DNA from: Trichomonas tenax
Taxonomy: Eukaryota > Parabasalia > Trichomonadida > Trichomonadidae
NCBI GenBank assembly: GCA_023091735.1
Contig: JALKBU010001031.1
Coordinates: 1 to 18,104 of the forward strand
Direction of reading: 5' to 3'
DNA length: 18,104 bases
This document shows positions 1 to 7,795 of the stretch, piece by piece. How positions within the stretch are numbered: the first letter of the stretch is position 1; every line of letters begins with the position of its first letter. Below the pieces are notes generated by a model, which had not been told where the DNA came from, searched no databases, and was given only the letters and a program-made list of their open reading frames with translations. The position numbers were made by a program, and so were the translations under genes.

Positions 1-2
1 GT

Positions 3-302
3 ACAAATGAAAACATTGTCAAACTTACAACTGCTGCTGAAAAAATAACATTCGAAAACGTGTGGGACCGCAAAAGTTTAGTATTTCATGCTTCGTTTTC
101 TGATGCACGCAGAGGTTACATAGGTTTAAACGGAGATTCTTTTGATAGACCTTCGAAATTTTATGATCCCCCAACGAATGAATCAAATTTTCAAATTCGT
201 TTTACAACTGACGGCATTCATAACATACTGCCCCGCTATTGTCATTTCATCGTCGAGCTATCATTCATTTACAATTACAAGAACTCACTGATCACAAAAT
301 GA
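3..302 (+). CDS. C-terminal 99 residues of a Maverick-type element protein (5' end outside window)
   Basis: The frame is open from the first complete codon at base 3 to TGA at 300-302. It continues upstream of the GTG at 60, so no start lies in the window. The protein alternates short hydrophobic, strand-like stretches with polar turns and contains the blocks FHASFSDARRGYIGLNGD and FTTDGIHNILPRYCHFIVEL, giving a mostly beta look. Codons are well mixed and GC-richer than the surroundings, as in a real gene. Its position next to a tail-collar-like gene and a Maverick terminus suggests an element structural or virion-like protein. That is inference; no named domain was recognised. The gene ends directly against the repeat array. 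Confidence 0.6.
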   Translation, partial: TNENIVKLTTAAEKITFENVWDRKSLVFHASFSDARRGYIGLNGDSFDRPSKFYDPPTNESNFQIRFTTDGIHNILPRYCHFIVELSFIYNYKNSLITK

Positions 303-742
303 AACACACGTGCGAACATTTATTTTTATTTTTCTCTTCACTTTGGTTCAACACAAGTCTCAACACATGCTAAACACAAGTCGAAGCACGTGCTGAACCT
401 TGTTTTGAAGTCTTATGAACGTTTGTTTGTTTATTTTTCTCAACACAGTCGAAGCGCAGGCTAAACACAAGTCTCAAGCACAGTCGAAGCACATGCTAAA
501 CACATGCTAAACAGCTCTCAACACATGCTAAACACATGCTAAACAGCTCTCAACACATGCTAAACACAAGTCTCAACACATGCTAAACACAAGTCTCAAG
601 CACAGGCTAAACACAAGTCTCAACACACTCTCAACACTTTATGAACGTTTGTTTTGTTTTTCTTCTTCACTTTGGTTCAAGCACATGCTAAACACAGGCT
701 GAACACAGGCTAAACATTTGTTTTTGTTTGTTTTCTTCACTG

Positions 743-889
743 TGGACTGTCCAGGACAGTTTGGCACGGTCAAAATTCACTTTAGCTGATGTTTTTGTAC
801 GTTTTTAATATATACTTTTCAACTGTCTAGGGTGTCCACGGTCATAAGAAAGATTATAAAACAGTTGACAACATGACATTTGACAACAC
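743..889 (+). repeat. Dyad-rich block, copy 1
   Basis: The block starts with the palindrome ACTGTCCAGGACAGT, then has a stretch shared with copy 2 (CAAAATTCACTT, GTACGTTTTTAATATATACT), the motif GGGTGTCCACGGTCATAA and finally TTGACAACATGACATTTGAC. It is embedded in the word array and is non-coding. Confidence 0.75.
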
Positions 890-1180
890 AGGCTAAACAC
901 CTCTCAAGCACAGCTCTCAACACATAAACAGACAAACGTTCAACACAGCTCTCAAGCATAGCTCTCAACACATGTTCAGCACAGCTCTCAACACATGTTC
1001 AGCACATAAACAGACAAACGTTCAGCACATGTTCAACAAACGTTCAACACAGCTCTCAACACATAAACAGACAAACGTTCAACACATGCTGAACACAGGC
1101 TAAACACGTGCTGAACACCTCTAAACACATGCTAAACCTTGTTTTTGAAGTTTTATGAACGTTTTTGTCTGTCCATGGAC

Positions 1181-1322
1181 AGTGGACAGGGTGCTGTCCA
1201 GGGTCAAAATTCACTTCAGCTGATATTTTTGTACGTTTTTAATATATACTTTTAACTGTCCTGGGGTGTCCACGGTCATAAAAAAGATTATAAAACAGTT
1301 GACAACATGACATTTGACAACA
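1181..1322 (+). repeat. Dyad-rich block, copy 2
   Basis: This is a direct copy of the block at 743-889. The dyad part differs: a perfect palindrome CTGTCCATGGACAG is followed by TGGACAG, four bases and CTGTCCA. The downstream part is nearly identical, including GGGGTGTCCACGGTCATAA and TTGACAACATGACATTTGAC. Confidence 0.75.
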
Positions 1323-1704
1323 CATAAACAGACAAACGTTCAGCACAGCTCTCAACACATGCTAAACACAGTCTCAACACAGGCTCAACACAGTCTCAAC
1401 ACAGGCTCAACACATGCTAAACACAGTCTCAACACATGCTAAACACAGTCTCAACACATGCTAAACACAGTCTCAACACAGGCTCAACACAGCTCTAAGC
1501 ACATAAACAGACAAACGTTCAACACAGCTCTCAACAAACGTTCAACACAGTCTCAACACATAAACAGACAAACGTTCAACACAGTCTAAGCACAGCTCTC
1601 AACACATAAACAGACAAACGTTCAACACAGGCTAAACACCTCTCAAGCACAGTCTAAACACAGGCTCAAGCACTCGTTTGAACCTCTAAGCATGGCTCTA
1701 ACAC

Positions 1705-1840
1705 GTGTTGTCAAAATGTCATGTTGTCACACTTTTTAAAACATTTTTATGACCGTGGACACCCTAGACACTCAGGACAACATATTAAAACATAACCTTT
1801 TTATTGGTTGAAAGCAACATCTAAAAACGTGTCCACGGTC
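1705..1840 (-). repeat. Dyad-rich block, inverted and diverged copy 3
   Basis: On the minus strand the GGTGTCCACGGTCATAA motif and the TGACAACATGACATTTTGAC motif recur in the same order as in copies 1 and 2. The remainder is diverged. A second GTGTCCACGGTC lies on the plus strand at about 1829. Confidence 0.6.
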
Positions 1841-2032
1841 TCAGTTTGAACCCCTAAACACAGCTCTAAACAGCTCTCAACACAGCTCTAAACACCTCTC
1901 AACACAGCTCTAAACAGCTCTCAACACAGCTCTAAACACCTCTAAACACATCTCTAAACAGCTCTCAACACAGCTCTAAACAGCTCTCAACACACCTCTA
2001 AACACAGCTCTAAACACTATTTGTGCCACTTT

Positions 2033-2190
2033 GTCAAGACACAGCTCTAAGCAAATCAAAACAACTTAACGTTCGAAATATGTCAAACACAGCTCTAAAC
2101 AAATCAAAACAACTTAACGTTCGAAATATGTCAAGACACAACTTTCAAATCAAACGTTCGAAATATGTCAAACACAACTTTCAAATCAAA
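2033..2190 (+). repeat. Tandem repeat around TTCGAAATATGTCAA
   Basis: Three units are seen, with TGTCAA at 2081, 2129 and 2166. The first two are nearly identical across AAATCAAAACAACTTAACG; the third is shortened. The 91-codon reading frame over this stretch is a product of the repeat: it is composed almost wholly of K, N, Q, S and F and has no domain, so it is not annotated as a gene. Confidence 0.65.
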
Positions 2191-2336
2191 ATTTTTAAAA
2201 TTCAAATTTTTAAATTCTATTTTTGCCATTTTCAATTTTTAAATTTTATTTTTAGCCACAATTGCTCAAACAAGCCTTCAAAAACACAAATTTCTTAAAA
2301 TTGAAGCCCCAAAAACACAAAAACACAGGCGAAACA

Positions 2337-2372
2337 GTGCACGGCGGCCAACTTTAGTTGGCCAGAGTGCAC
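2337..2372. other. Hairpin at the upstream edge of the tail-collar fragment
   Basis: GTGCAC lies at both ends (2337-2342 and 2367-2372) and GGCCAAC/GTTGGCC pair inside around a TTTA loop. An in-frame TAG in the loop closes the reading frame of the downstream fragment. Confidence 0.6.
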
Positions 2373-2573
2373 AATTGTGTGTGTAATGGAGGAAAAGAAA
2401 CGATTTCACGTTATGATATTTCATCAGATACCAGAGAATACAACACAGGTTTAATCATTGATCATGCAGGAAGTCACATTCATTCGGTTTACGGAAACAC
2501 TGCCGACACTGGTTCAGGTTCAGATTACATGCCTCCATACATTACTGTTTACACGTGGTATAGGGTTTATTAA
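2358..2573 (+). pseudogene. C-terminal fragment of a phage tail-collar-like protein
   Basis: The open frame gives about 71 residues ending at TAA in 2571-2573. It has the layout of a phage/giant-virus tail-collar C-terminus: NGGKETIS near the start, an HIHS segment (compare the SHxH motif of that family), a Gly/Ser-rich GNTADTGSGSD linker, and the closing MPPYITVYTWYRVY, matching the usual (M)PPY..V..W.R ending. An in-frame TAG precedes the TTG at 2358 and there is no ATG, so the N-terminal part (fibre or anchoring region) is missing or out of frame. A second copy of the terminal motif occurs at 17800-17844 on the minus strand, at the same place relative to its element end. The family call is by motif only. 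Confidence 0.6.
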
Positions 2574-2661
2574 ATCCGAATAAATTTCTCTCATAACCAC
2601 TAAAATTAATTTTCAAAATTTCCTTACCCTCATTTCTTTTCGCTTTCTTTTCTTAGTTAGT

Positions 2662-3132
2662 TAGTTAGTCATAAATTTTTTTCAAAACTGAATAAATTTT
2701 ATATAGTCAGGAATTACAAAATCAATTTTAACGTTAATTTTGTAAGAAATTCAAAATTTTATTCTCTATATGGGGGAAACTAACTCTGTCGTAAATATTA
2801 ATATTAATAAATTATTATTTTTATAATTTGTGATTTCAGTAATTATTTAAAAAGATGTTCGCAGAAGCCATGGTGTAGTCATAAATTATTTTAAAAAGTG
2901 AATAAATTTTATAAAGTCAGGAATTACAAAATAAAATTAACGTTAATTTGTAAGAAATTCAAAAATTTATTTTCTATATGGGGGGAACCTAACTTGTAAA
3001 ACTAATTCTGTCGTAAATATTAATATTAATAAATTATTGGTTTTATAATTTGTGATTTCAGTAATTATATAAAAAGATGTTCGCAGAACTCGAGGCGAAG
3101 ACTCGAGGGATGCGAACATCTAATTACTAACT
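2662..3132 (+). repeat. Terminal repeat region of element 1, with an internal tandem duplication
   Basis: An AT-rich unit (GTCAGGAATTACAAAAT, AACGTTAATTTTGTAAGAAA, CTATATGGGGG, AACTAA(C/T)TCTGTCGTAA, AATTTGTGATTTCAGTAA) occurs twice at a period of 222 bp, as measured between the two GATGTTCGCAG motifs at 2854 and 3076. The first unit ends in only half of the hairpin (2854-2880). The second ends in the full hairpin and the element end. Inverted versions of the same unit occur at 17389-17620 and 17903-18104. Confidence 0.75.
3076..3120. repeat. Terminal hairpin of element 1
   Basis: Outer arms GATGTTCGCA/TGCGAACATC and inner arms CTCGAG/CTCGAG enclose the loop GCGAAGA; the stem has a small asymmetric internal loop (GAA against GGA). 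It sits 12 bp from the inferred element end at 3132. Related hairpins are at 17401-17443 and 17858-17902. Confidence 0.85.
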
Positions 3133-3473
3133 CCGAGTGCATCGGGTGCACCAGGTCAAAAAACTATATAAAAACATTGACAACATGATATTTTGACAGC
3201 ATTTTTATTGAAAACAGGGGATAAATTGACATTTCGTATTAGAAACAGTTGATTTGTTTGTAAAATCGAGTGAATTCATAAATTTCGATGTTATATATTG
3301 AAGATAAATATTTGAATATAATACATAATTTAAAATCTGATATTTTTTTCCTTTACAAATGTCAGCCCCCGACCTTTGCGTGTCGGAACTTTTTTTAAAC
3401 GTAACTGCACTTTTTTGCACACTCTATCTCATATCAAATGATATATTTTATTAATATTAAATAATTTATGTTA
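3133..3473. other. Intergenic, host side of the element 1 insertion
   Basis: No gene is supported. There are small hairpins: GTGCA/TGCAC (3137-3151) and CCGAC/GTCGG (3369-3386). A TTGACAACATGATATTTTGA motif at about 3178 resembles the ends of the dyad-rich blocks inside the element, which suggests further repeat-derived DNA here. The minus-strand frame at 3205-3420 overlaps these hairpins, has no domain and is rejected. Confidence 0.5.
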
Positions 3474-3578
3474 TTTTTGGGGAGGGTTTAAGAGGGCCGT
3501 AGCCCCTCCCAAAAAAACCGAGCGCCTCGCTTTCGCTTGGCGCGATAATTCTTTTTGCGTACATTTTTACGCAAAAAG
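3474..3578. other. Cluster of three consecutive hairpins
   Basis: Hairpin 1: TTTTTGGGGAGGG (3474-3486) pairs imperfectly with CCCCTCCCAAAAA (3503-3515). Hairpin 2: GCGCC (3522-3526) pairs with GGCGC (3539-3543) over a TCGC-repeat loop. Hairpin 3: CTTTTTGCGTA (3551-3561) pairs perfectly with TACGCAAAAAG (3568-3578). The stretch is much richer in GC than its surroundings. It could be the end of a mobile element or a structured RNA; the sequence alone does not decide. Confidence 0.5.
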
Positions 3579-4533
3579 TGACCATTTCCATATACTTGCT
3601 CAAATATGCTGAAAAAATTTTCTGATCAAAACAAGAGATTTATTTTTTCAAACATTTAAGAGGGGAGAAAATGAAATCCGAATAATGACTTGGATTTTAT
3701 AATTATTACATATTGAATGCTGATTGAGGAAATCGTTAAAATAGATATTTTCAATTTTTTTTCATTCATTTTTGAAAAACGTTAGATTAAGGAGTATTAC
3801 ATAGTGAAAATGTTCAACATTATGAAAATATTTAATTTCAAATACTACCCAATGAATTACATTAAAGTTTTTACTAAGATCTGATATGATAATTTATTTA
3901 TATATTGCTTTAGTAGTTTTAATTAAGCAGATGATTCCTTGAATGATACTAATAACAATGAGAGAATTAAATTTACATGAATAAGCGTAATCATCATTAT
4001 TTTGTGAAAATCATCAGTAAAATTTCAACGTTTTGTTGGATTTGATTGATGTTCTGTGTATGGAAGTGCTAGAATTAGCCTGTATTTTGCGATTCTGCAC
4101 TAAAATATGAGAAATTATTGTTTTTCGTGATTGAATAATTTTGGACCTAAAATTTTTAACGGTATGATAATATTTTTATTACAGAAGTGGATAGTGTATA
4201 CATTTTATTTGGAGAACTTGAAGTCAAAATTAATGATCATCATATGAATTTTTGAGATATGAAGAAATTACGTAATTTATGAGCTGATTTTTTGAAGTTT
4301 ATTGGTACCCATGCATTGCATGGTATGCGTTAATTCATGCGGAAAAGCCTCAGCTAGCAGTTTACATATGAGTTTGGGGTAAACAGCGTTGAACCATCCA
4401 TTAAAAAATGAATCTGACAATATGACATGTAAACACCCGAAAAGGCAGGGGGAATGGCTAAAGTATTGTGAAACTGGGTATTAACATATTTAAAAACATT
4501 TAATTAAGCTTGCGCAAAATGCTTTCGGTTAGG
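3579..4533. other. Intergenic stretch, nothing recognised
   Basis: This stretch is AT-rich with scattered stops in all frames. It has no coding-like composition, no initiator-ATG pair and no notable repeat beyond a short imperfect dyad around ACCCATGCATTGCATGGT near 4307. Confidence 0.6.
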
Positions 4534-4996
4534 TATTCCCACTTTTTCAGAAATTCTGACATTGTAAAGTGTCAAGAAAAAATGTAAACCCATGGCTCAA
4601 CAAATCCAAATTGTTCTTGTTTCACAACAAATTCTTGCACAAAGTAGTTCATATTGAACAAAGTGATTCATCTTTCACAAAGTAATTCTTGTTACACAAA
4701 GTAGTTCATCTTTCACAAATTTAGAATCAGATATTCAATTATCTATCTTTACTGATTTAACCAAATTTGTATCAACTAATGCTCCTATTGACATTGTGAA
4801 CAATGCCAAAATTGGGTAAATGAATTTAATAATAGAAACCATATTAACATAAAATTCAAATAACAAAAACCAATACATATTAAAATTCTCATAACATGTA
4901 TTTTAGAAATAAATTCTCTTTCTTTTATTAAATTCTTTCCATAAAATCTGACATCTGACAAGTAAAAGTGTCAGAATTTCTGAAAAGTGGAGTATT
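4534..4996. mobile_element. MITE-like element with about 28-bp terminal inverted repeats
   Basis: The left arm TATTCCCACTTTTTCAGAAA continues with TTCTGACA to 4561. It is answered at 4969-4996 by TGTCAGAATTTCTGAAAAGT followed by GGAGTATT, with one gap and few mismatches. The interior (about 405 bp) has no coding frame. It contains a degenerate repeat of CACAAAGTAGTTCATCTTTC-like units at about 4621-4715. No target-site duplication could be fixed with confidence. The call as a non-autonomous DNA transposon is inference from the inverted arms. Confidence 0.5.
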
Positions 4997-5446
4997 CATA
5001 AGAAAATCGGCTGATAAAAATTTTCTGTTCAAAATAAAACAAAATGTACCGGAAAGATGGTTGATAAAGATATAATAAGGATATCATAAATAGAGATTTA
5101 AATGGTGAAGATTAAAAAAGGGTTAACAAAATGAATGTTGTAAAGTGATAAGTGAGCTGATGCATTAATTGATGAATGTCATTTTTTAGTGATGTCATAA
5201 TGATATTTTTGAATAGTTTACGAAAATTTCAATTAGACATTGCGGTTTTTTCATTGAGTATTATGAAAAAAAAACTTTACATTGCACCCATTATGCTTTG
5301 TCCACATTGATACAGTAATCATTTCTCTTGATTTTAAGCTCAGACCCAAAAATTATCATTAAAAATATATTCATGAATTCAAATTTTCTGAGCTTTCAAA
5401 TGAATAATACTCTATTAGGTATATGTTAATTGAAGGCGCATGAATA
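4997..5446. other. Intergenic stretch, nothing recognised
   Basis: AT-rich DNA without a coding frame, RNA gene or obvious repeat on either strand. Confidence 0.55.
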
Positions 5447-5497
5447 AAAATATGCAGCCACTTTTTGAGTCTCGCTCAAAAAGTGGCTGCATATTTT
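5447..5497. repeat. Perfect 23-bp inverted repeat with a 5-nt loop
   Basis: The arms at 5447-5469 and 5475-5497 are perfectly complementary over 23 bp. They contain TATGCAGCCACTTTTTGAG and its complement, and the loop is TCTCG. The arms are GC-richer than the surroundings. It lies 190 bp upstream of the weak ORF at 5689. It may be a foldback remnant, or, if transcribed, a hairpin RNA. Confidence 0.9.
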
Positions 5498-5688
5498 ACA
5501 TTTTTGACGGATTTTTGCCACACCCTTTAATCTAATATCTGTAATTGCTCACATAACTAAATTTAATCAAAATAAATTTTGATGAACAAAGTCGAATTAA
5601 TGATAAAAATGATATCTGCGGACTATAGAAATGATAGAAACTGTCAAAAATATTTAATTTTGAAAATATTCAATTTTAATTTTTATCA

Positions 5689-6045
5689 ATGCAAGAAAAA
5701 GTATCGATTGTTGCCAAAGACCACACAATCACACGCATCACAGAGTCGATGAAGACGAAGAAGGACAGAAAAACAAAGGCCTGTAGAACAGCAAAACTCC
5801 AATTATATCAATATAACTACTTTCCTCAGCACCAACAATTATATTACCCTATGGCACAGATCCCCTACGTACCTCCGGCTGTCGAAAAGCATGAAAGTTC
5901 CATGCCAAAGGAGCTATCGGTTGAGTTCTTATTGAAAGAGCCGATCCACCAACGAAAGCCGGCATTCGAGATCCTAACACAGGGCAGAATTCCATGTGTA
6001 CCTTTCCCTTGTGACTATATGTACTCCGGTGTGCAATATCATTAA
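5689..6045 (+). CDS. Hypothetical 118-residue protein, basic N-terminus and Tyr/Pro-rich centre
   Basis: The ATG at 5689 is the first in frame, with an in-frame TAA at 5677. Residues 1-40 are rich in K and R (for example KTKKDRKTKACRTAK). Residues 41-66 are rich in Y, Q and P (YNYFPQHQQLYYPMAQ). The rest is mixed with two cysteines (IPCVPFPCDY). There is no Trp and no recognisable domain, signal peptide or membrane span. Codon use in the middle is balanced and GC-richer than the flanks, which favours a real or recently real gene. However, no good initiator hexamer precedes it; the nearest, TATCAATG, overlaps the start. It could be an orphan gene or the surviving end of a longer one, for example the Pro/Tyr-rich tail of a regulatory protein. 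No function is assigned. Confidence 0.4.
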   Translation: MQEKVSIVAKDHTITRITESMKTKKDRKTKACRTAKLQLYQYNYFPQHQQLYYPMAQIPYVPPAVEKHESSMPKELSVEFLLKEPIHQRKPAFEILTQGRIPCVPFPCDYMYSGVQYH

Positions 6046-6918
6046 TTTTGTTTAAGTTGTTTAAAATCTGTTTTGTATGTACCCTGGATGCTCTAAAACT
6101 TACCAGTTTTGTGTTTTTTGAAGTTCAATTTTTTTCATTAATTTTACATGATTGATAACAATGGTTCTCTTTAGGTTTACCGTTATCTAAAACACATAAA
6201 TAATTATGATCTATTTACAGAAGGGACAAACTATTCACAATTTTCCAAGTTTTGACAGAATTGAAATAAATAATCGAATGTGAATAATGGCATATTGTTA
6301 ATTTGATAGAAAATCAATATTTGATATACTCTATCAAATGAATCCGGCATTCTCAACAAATTTTTTTCTGGCATTTATTAATTATGACAAAGGCTATTTT
6401 CAACCGAGATATAGACTATCCATGGCCTAGAAAGTTGAAATATAGGTGACAGAGCACTTCATATGAGAATCGATATGGCAACAAAAAAAAAGATAATAAT
6501 TTATCAAAAATATCCTAAGATTTAACATTCCCAGACCCTAGGATTCTAAATATCAAATAATAATTAAAAATTCTATAAGAGCAAAAAATTGATTCATGCC
6601 TAAAAACATTGAATTCTATGAATGTACAATGTGTATATTCTGTGTTTTCAATCTTAAGCTTTTCTTTTGAGATGATAAAAAGATTCTTGACAAATATCAA
6701 TTTAGAGGTCGGAAATACAACATATATCAGTACTGCATTTCATGTGAATCATTTAGAGTGAATTATAATTATAATTTCAATTTTATCCTTTTAAAAATAA
6801 ATCCATGTTTTTGGTTTGATAATATTAAAATACTTCTTAAGCTGATTATTGCCATATTGATGAAATTCGATTTGATCGAAAATATAAAAAGTTAACAAAT
6901 ATCAAAAAAATTGTAAAA
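6046..6918. other. Intergenic stretch, one short inverted repeat
   Basis: No supported gene on either strand; the minus-strand frame at 6515-6700 has AT-driven composition and no initiator. A 10-bp inverted repeat ATTTGATAGA/TCTATCAAAT spans 6301-6339. Confidence 0.55.
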
Positions 6919-7757
6919 ATGTATCAGCTGAAACTCATTGAAGAACTGGAATATTTGGTCAAAAGCAATCAAGAATTAGATCTACGTTTGTATTTGTTTA
7001 ATAATTTGTTTCAACAATTCGAAAAAGTTTAAACGAATTTCATGTTTTCATCTCTAAATTACTCGAAAAACTAATCAAAAGCAATATTGACATCAACAGT
7101 TTAGAATATGATCTTAAATCATTGGTCTTAAAGTTTTTTAATGATGAAATCACAAATGTTGAATTAACTTCTGTTTTTTGCAAAATCAAGAAATTTTAGA
7201 ACTGTTTTTGAATTTAGAAAGTAACAAAAATCTCTATGATTGCAAAATAACTGAAGAACCATTGTTTAAACTCTTCTCTAAGGCAATGATATTTCGATTA
7301 AATTAGATCTTAAACAAAATTATGAACAGATAATTACATTCTCGTGTGAAAATATGGAGCAATTTCCTGATTCCTGTTTATTAAATCTTTGTAGAATTGA
7401 ACAGAAAATGAAAGAAGCTTTTCCATATTTTTTTAGTTCCAACTGATTTAATAACAAAACATTGCATTTCAACACAAAACACTGTTTTCTTTTTGAACTT
7501 CCTGTTTAATGTATGCTCGAAAATGAACTGTTTTGATAAAGTTTTAGTTCCATTCGTCAAAATATTATCATCAGCGCCAAAAAAGAACAAAGAAAGATTT
7601 ATCGATGACGAATTAATGCAAAAGATAAAAGATAAAATCAATCATTTTGTCTTTTATAACTCCAGAAACAAACATTGAAGAACTTCTTTCTATGGTGTTT
7701 GAAGATGAAATGGATGAATGTAGATTAAGTATGTTTGAAATAAATATAAAAAATTGA
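6919..7757 (+). pseudogene. Decayed gene for a helical protein of about 275 residues, about five frameshifts
   Basis: An ATG at 6919 opens a helical frame (IEELEYLVKSNQELDLRLYL) that stops at 7030. The frame beginning at about 7032 then takes over (ISKLLEKLIKSNIDINSLEY) and stops at 7197. A third runs from about 7180 to the 7280s (QNQEILELFLNLES). A fourth covers about 7290-7447 (KLDLKQNYEQIITF). A fifth runs from about 7432 to 7678 (FNVCSKMNCFDKVLVPFVKI). The sixth ends with TGA at 7755-7757 (TPETNIEELLSMVFEDEMDE). Each piece picks up as the previous one fails, and their leucine- and asparagine-rich helical character is uniform, so they look like one gene broken by small indels. Several breaks fall at or near homopolymer runs (T6 near 7175, T7 near 7430). 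The family is unknown. The opposite-strand frame at 7381-7641 is a shadow. Confidence 0.6.
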
Positions 7758-7795
7758 CATAAAAATTCTTCCACTGTATATTTTAATTTTTCATT

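Larger units (their letters stand above)
303..2022. repeat. A/C-rich word array, non-coding
   Basis: About 1.7 kb is built from a few short words in irregular order: CACATGCTAAA, CAGCTCTCAA, CAGTCTCAA, CAGGCTAAA, CACCTCTAAA and CACATAAACAGACAAACG. Nearly all share a CT(A/C)AACAC joint. Word lengths are about 8-24 nt and not multiples of three; stops interrupt every frame and no long ORF exists on either strand, so it is not a repeat-domain gene. The plus strand is strongly depleted of G between the joints. Three dyad-rich blocks interrupt the array (743-889, 1181-1322 and an inverted copy near 1705-1840). The array lies inside the element, between two element genes. Confidence 0.85.
1..3132 (+). 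mobile_element. End of a Maverick/Polinton-like element (element 1)
   Basis: The segment runs from an element-gene fragment through a repeat array and a tail-collar-like gene to a terminal region. It finishes at 3132 with ATTACTAACT; read from outside, this is AGTTAGTAATTAGATGTTCG. The same terminal sequence occurs in the opposite orientation at 17389 and at 17846, which fixes the boundary. Polintons are known for AG...CT ends, long terminal inverted repeats and 6-bp target duplications. The six flanking bases at 3133-3138 (CCGAGT) would be the predicted target duplication, to be matched at the other end outside this window. No polymerase, integrase or ATPase gene is visible here, so the family call rests on end structure, gene content and the trichomonad context. 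Confidence 0.65.

Noticed and set aside
303..2022. CRISPR-like or telomeric array
   Set aside because: Word length and spacing are irregular, there are no unique spacers of constant size, and no telomere-type unit is repeated in tandem.
2023..2298. 91-codon frame
   Set aside because: It spans a tandem repeat and AT-rich simple sequence; composition is K/N/F-dominated and no start signal is present.
2650..2675. TTAGTTAGTTAGTTAG tract as a telomeric repeat
   Set aside because: It has only three to four units, and a diverged version occurs at the equivalent place in element 2, so it belongs to the element.
3205..3420. Minus-strand 71-codon frame
   Set aside because: It overlaps hairpins and AT-rich sequence and has no domain or initiator.
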